64,000 nucleotides of DNA, from NCBI GenBank assembly GCA_000827265.1, contig KN834771.1:451330-515329 (forward strand). The letters run 5' to 3'. The translations under genes were made by a program, and so were the position numbers. The stretch comes from Collybiopsis luxurians FD-317 M1. Its lineage: Eukaryota > Basidiomycota > Agaricomycetes > Agaricales > Omphalotaceae. Under the pieces are notes generated by a model, which did no database searches, had not been told where the DNA came from, and was given only the letters and a program-made list of their open reading frames with translations. Position 1 is the stretch's first letter, and each line of letters begins with the position of its first letter. Below, in pieces: positions 59,890 to 64,000 of this stretch.

Positions 59890-61968
59890 TCAGGTCGCCG
59901 TGAGGGGTGGCTCAGGTGGGGGATTCAGTATAGGTGAGGGATTGGATGTTGCGGGCATATTGATGTCGACATCGGATCCATCGGAGGTTAGCGGCATTAA
60001 TTTGTTCCCTGCTGAGCAACTTCTTGGCAAGTTGTCTATTGGGTCACCATGTTCATTGGGATCAATAGACCCGTCAACGGGTTCGCTGGCATTTCTTGTC
60101 CGCCTCGCTGTTCCCTCCTCAAATCTCACATCCCTCGACTCTATCACCTTTTTGGATTCTGGCAGCCATATCCAATAACCCCTCCTTCCAATATACCCCA
60201 GGAGCCGGCCCTTTACAGCTTGTCTGCTTAGTTTCCCCTTGGTCTGTGTACTATGCAGAGTTGCCCAGCAATCACAGCCGAACGGTCGAAGATGCGAGAC
60301 GTCCTGTCTTTTCCTAGACCAGATTTCCATAGGGACCTCATCTGGGAACCTCACCGTTGGGACAAAATTGTCAACATATGTGAATGTGGCGCCGGCTTCT
60401 GCCCAGAAGGATGGGGGTAGACCTGAGTCCTCTAGTTCGGTATGTACGCCCTTGATCACTGTCCTATTCCCTCTCTCAGCCATCCCATTAGCTGCTGATG
60501 AGTATGGAGTTATCCTCTCGACTACTATTCCATGCTCCAAGCAATATGCATTCATTAGCACATTGTCGAATTCACCTCCACCGTCAAATCTCACCACCCG
60601 CAGTTTCTTCCCTGTCTGACATTCTGCCATCATTCTGTATCGATGGAATTCCTTCAACATCATCTTGGCTCTTTTATCAGGTAGGAAATATGGCATCCTG
60701 ACTGCTGACTGCCCGTCTGTGCAGAGCATCATGTACTCTGCTCCTCCTCTGCTGCAAGTGTGAGCTGGTCCAAAGAGGTCTAGGTGAACTCTTTCCAGTA
60801 CCTCTGTTTTGTGCACAACCTTCTCATCGAACAGCTGTCATGTCGCTTTCCCATACAGGCATGCTTCACACATACCAGGCACCTTCTTCGATTGAATCTG
60901 CAATCCATCCACCAGGTTCCAATTAGCCATTCGTAGGATGCGAGGTATAGCGACGTGGGCCAGACGTCAATGCCATGTTGCTATGTCGACTGGTTTTTTG
61001 TGCGACTTGGCTGAGTTTGCGGTAGGTTTTGGTTCTATTGTTTGCACTTCGTACATTCACCCCTGGCCAATGCCTTCTAGGACTACTGTACTGTTGTCCT
61101 TGCACACCTTTAGGGTACCTCTCCCCCAGCTCCCTACAAGTCCTCGACAGTCTAACGCCGATAATGATATCAGGTTGTGTCCAAAGGACGGAGTGTACTT
61201 CACTCCCTCCAACTGAATTGTCTTACGCCCACCGCCAATATGCATATCGAATTCGATCATGCCGACGCCGTGGATCTTAAACTTTCCAGCTTCACCTGCG
61301 ATAGCGCTGTTTCCATATGCGTCATGTAGCTCTCTGAACAATACGAAGTCACTTCGTTCTGCCCAGCAATGTTCCGATGCACCCGAATCAATGAATGTTC
61401 TACTCTTTGACTCGCTGGTCATAGTGTGGGATTGGCAAGCAATGCAATCTGCTGAATTCTCAATGCGCTCGAGCTGTACAGGTAGGTCGCTATATACGTC
61501 TCTACACTCTCTAACTGACTCACTCCCGCTTCCTCCTAGAAGGGAAGGGATTTGTCTGGACAAGATTGTGTCAGGAGAGTGTAGTGGCACTTGACATATG
61601 GGCGATGTACCCTCTGTGGTACCACTGGCTTTGAACATGTAGAGGTTAGAGGGTTTGTTTGTGTTCGGGATCTCCGCATCGATAGCAGCAAGGATGTAGA
61701 GTTCTGATGGGTCCAGGTTGGTTTCGATTGCATTCACTTGGGTGTCCGTCGTGGCTACATTAGCGTTCGTTCTGTCAGTTTTGGATTGCCACCACTTAGG
61801 TGCCTTTCCCTCCATTCCTCCCCCACTTGCCCAACATCGTGCTTTCGTATGGCTGGACTTGCCACAATTAAAGCATTTCCTGTCATTAGCGGATCGCCCG
61901 GCTCCCCCTTGTGTACCTACCTGGGTACTCTGCGCAGCTGCTGCGTACACCTTGGGGTACTTGGCCAT
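59890..61968 (-). pseudogene. Copia zinc knuckle, protease and integrase region
   Basis: The CCHC knuckle is CFNCGKSSHTKARC (about 61870). The protease motif is FIDSGASEHCW (about 61390). The GAG-pre-integrase motif WH-RLAH (about 60975) has TGA where the family has Arg. The integrase core includes LDLFGPAHTCSRGGAEYMML, GGGEFDN and ITPYSSAANGMAERGNRTV. Further TGA codons lie after GIGQG (about 61060) and within KAT-QLFDEK (about 60840). Confidence 0.9.
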
Positions 61969-61989
61969 TAGAGCTTTGATCCTTTTGAG

Positions 61990-62373
61990 GTCTCACTCTT
62001 CCTCATCTACTTCTTGTCTCTTTTCTAGGTAGAGTGCGTGGAGGAAGGTGAAGGCCAACTCGCTGTCGGTTCCAGGAACATTTCAAACATCTGGCTTCCA
62101 TTCCTTAGGCACCAATGCAATGACAATGAGGCGGAACTGCTCATCTGTACAAGTCCCCCCTGCGTTATGGAGTCTCTTTAGGAGGTTACGCATCTTCTTC
62201 TCGTGTTCCTCCATAGGGGTTTCGGGGTCGTAAATGCACTTCCGGAGTGCATCATCTGCTAGTTTGATCTTCTGTTCGTTCCATTTTTTGAACTTGTCAA
62301 CTAGTCCTTTCCAGATGGAGGCAGAGTTCTTTGTTTCATCTACTCCAAGGCCTATCAGGCCAGCGATATTCAT
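61990..62373 (-). pseudogene. Copia gag, interrupted
   Basis: It starts MNIAGLIGLGVDETKNSAS and has the gag-like stretch HEKKMRNLLKRLHNAGGTCT. A TGA after WKPDV (about 62080) and another after EEE (about 61995) interrupt the frame leading to the zinc-knuckle region. Confidence 0.8.
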
Positions 62374-62713
62374 GACGATGACACTTTTAGTTATAGCGTC
62401 TCATGCGGACCACTCTTCAGGCAGGGGGGTGGTGCTGTATATATAGGTGGGTGATGTAGTGAGATGGGTGGAGCTTGGTTGGGGAATGGTTCCACTGAGG
62501 TATCCCATCAGGCTTCAAGATTGTACTGCGAGCAACACTTCTCGCTTGTACTCTCTCCAGTTGTCCTCCCTGACTAGCTGCTTTGCTTCGGGGAATCTCG
62601 GGGCCATTACTAGGCTCTGTGATGTTGTAGACATTCTATCGCTCTATCCTGGAGTAGATTTTTCTTCGAAGGTTTTCACTGGGGATTTTCAGAGACAGCC
62701 GAGTCTCATAATC

Positions 62714-62951
62714 TGTTAAGTAGAATATATCTCAGTTGTGAGGGAAATCAACTGAGGTGGAGCAGCGTATCGTATGCGTACATATAGTAAACTATGGGTA
62801 AACTGTAAGGATGGATACCGTAGCCTAATCCTATATCCATGCACTGCACGGAACTAAAGTGTTATTGTATGAGCGGAATAGAAAAGGAAACATACTAAAT
62901 AGGAAAGTGTCCAAGCTGTCTATACGGACCTACGGACCACGTTTCCTAACA
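62714..62951 (-). repeat. Copia 5' LTR (238 bp)
   Basis: TGTTAAGTAG...TTTCCTAACA. It matches the 57774-58112 LTR apart from that copy's insertion and a few mostly transition differences. Confidence 0.95.
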
Positions 62952-63310
62952 GTAAGTCGATGCTTTACACCTCCGCTTTTCATCTGCTCACCCCCATTCA
63001 ACTTACAGCACACACTAGAATTATTGAAGAGGCCATGATGTTTGATAAGTAAAAGTTTAGCACATTTTGGTTATGTTTTCCAACCAAGTTCCTCGAAAGA
63101 ACAGTAAATAAACATATAACATTCTGAGATATTGGAACAGTAAATCCCTATTTGTTTTTACCTTTAAGTTAAACATACTTCTATTGCAGTTTACAAAGGT
63201 CTAGTGATGACTCTGAGACTAGAGCATAGTCGTCACTGTTGGGAGGGAGTCAAACATTGGGGTAACGTAAGGGACTTGTGAGCAAGCCGAAAAGCCGGTC
63301 AAGCCGGTCA
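62952..63310. other. Right part of the inserted sequence hosting the copia element
   Basis: No gene seen. It ends in CAAGCCGAAAAGCCGGTCAA-like repeats just before the permease copy. Confidence 0.45.
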
Positions 63311-63326
63311 ATTTATTCTCGACATT

Positions 63327-64000
63327 TTATGATGCTATCTGCGACATGCAAGGCACGACGAGTCCGAACGAGGCCGCTCCAGCCGCGATCGCGGGTATTC
63401 CAGATGGAAGCAGGTGGGGAACATTCCACGCTTCGACTCGATACGAGTCAAAAGCCGAAGCCGAGGTCGAGTACGGGGAGGTGGTGGAGGGGGAGGTGGT
63501 GGAAGAGGATGTATTCTCGGGTTGACTTTGTTTTTTTCGTCGAAAAACCAAATGCTCAAAGAGGATCACAGCTATAAAAGCCGAACACCAATACCCAATG
63601 AGCCCCAGAAAATTCATGAGCGTATCGTAAAATTTATGCGAGCCGACGATAGCGATCGGTAATACTCTGTACAACTGTCAGTCAGCCCCGCCTCGGTTAT
63701 CGAACCGAACAAGAAAAAAGAATTGAAAAGAAAAAAAGACCTCCACTACGCCGTTGTCGCAATCGAAAACACATATCTCGGAACGACAATCAACACCGGT
63801 ACAAACACCTGAACATTCAACGAAATCGAATAAAAACGTCGCAGCGATACTTATTCCCAGCCACCGATAAACACAACAACACCGTCAAAAACCTGCCAAA
63901 GCCTCCGATGGGGCTCAACATGGCTGCCAACAGCCCCCTGACGTTCGAATTGTCGTAGGCTTGCGGCGATGTGGATACAGCAGAACTACATAGATGATGC
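63327..64000 (-). pseudogene. NCS1 purine/cytosine permease fragment, copy 2
   Basis: Second copy of the sequence at 39735-40320, continuing past the right window edge. Seen: VLPIAIVGSHKFYDTLMNFL, GYWCSAFIAVILFEHLVFRR, FDSYRVEAWNV and the more complete downstream piece GIPAIAAGAASFGLVVPCM, which copy 1 lacks. An extra T in the TTTTT near 63835 shifts frame. The intron donor GTGAGTAG present in copy 1 is reduced to GTAGTGG, leaving a stop after FSIATTA. It is truncated after PCMSQ. Confidence 0.75.

Larger units (their letters stand above)
57774..62951 (-). mobile_element. Ty1/copia LTR retrotransposon, full length
   Basis: Two TG...CA LTRs (57774-58112 and 62714-62951) are flanked by the 5-bp duplication GTAAG (57769-57773 and 62952-62956). 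The coding order on the minus strand is gag, protease, integrase, RT, RNase H, as in copia. A purine tract (CCAGGGGAAG) directly precedes the 3' LTR. The coding region is interrupted by in-frame TGA codons. Confidence 0.95.

Overview
This window is fungal nuclear DNA, most likely from an agaricomycete basidiomycete. Genes carry many short (about 50-65 nt) GT-AG introns. Recognisable loci include a Ras-associated LRR/PP2C adenylyl-cyclase-type protein, MET6, FES1, fungal rhodopsin-domain 7TM proteins, a Goodbye-NACHT-ankyrin NLR and a Ty1/copia element. One run of 260 Ns marks a draft assembly. No species can be named from the sequence alone.

Layout. 1-7168 holds truncated copies of genes: a MET6 exon fragment, an adenylyl-cyclase-type gene that ends before the catalytic domain, and the 3' half of a BBE-type FAD oxidase. 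7608-8984 is a decayed 7TM gene on the minus strand. 9672-11142 is a foldback element with CACTA-type ends. 11673-14374 is an intact eight-exon MET6 (764 aa). 16280-32530 is a tandem array of five 7TM rhodopsin-domain genes with a shared nine-exon structure and a shared TATAAG box; an AT-rich insertion with the assembly gap interrupts it. A small secreted-protein gene (32669-33400) follows, and an exon-1 remnant of it lies after array copy E. An intron-containing tRNA-Ser(AGA) is at 33917-34019. A different 7TM receptor-like gene is at 35116-36686, FES1 at 37881-39410, a decayed NCS1 permease fragment at 39735-40470, and a divergent seventh rhodopsin-domain gene at 42594-44124.

From about 45 kb the DNA becomes AT-rich and repeat-laden. 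A palindromic MITE with telomere-like core repeats abuts the 3' end of an NLR-type gene (46121-53398). That gene has 25 near-identical ankyrin repeats and is broken by an 8-bp deletion, a 1-bp frameshift and a 2.05-kb insertion flanked by 8-bp direct repeats. An unidentified multi-exon gene lies between low-complexity arms (54.6-56.9 kb). The FES1-permease locus is present a second time as pseudogene sequence (56.9-57.6 kb and 63.3-64.0 kb), split by inserted DNA that includes a complete copia element (57774-62951; TSD GTAAG) whose internal stops are all TGA.

The strongest intact genes are MET6, FES1, 7TM copies C-G, the 35-kb receptor and the secreted protein. The rest records repeated duplication, truncation and transposon insertion. 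The most interesting points are the cyclase-type protein that keeps its Ras-binding, LRR and PP2C-like parts in a continuous spliced frame but has lost its catalytic domain, and the rhodopsin-domain/secreted-protein tandem array.
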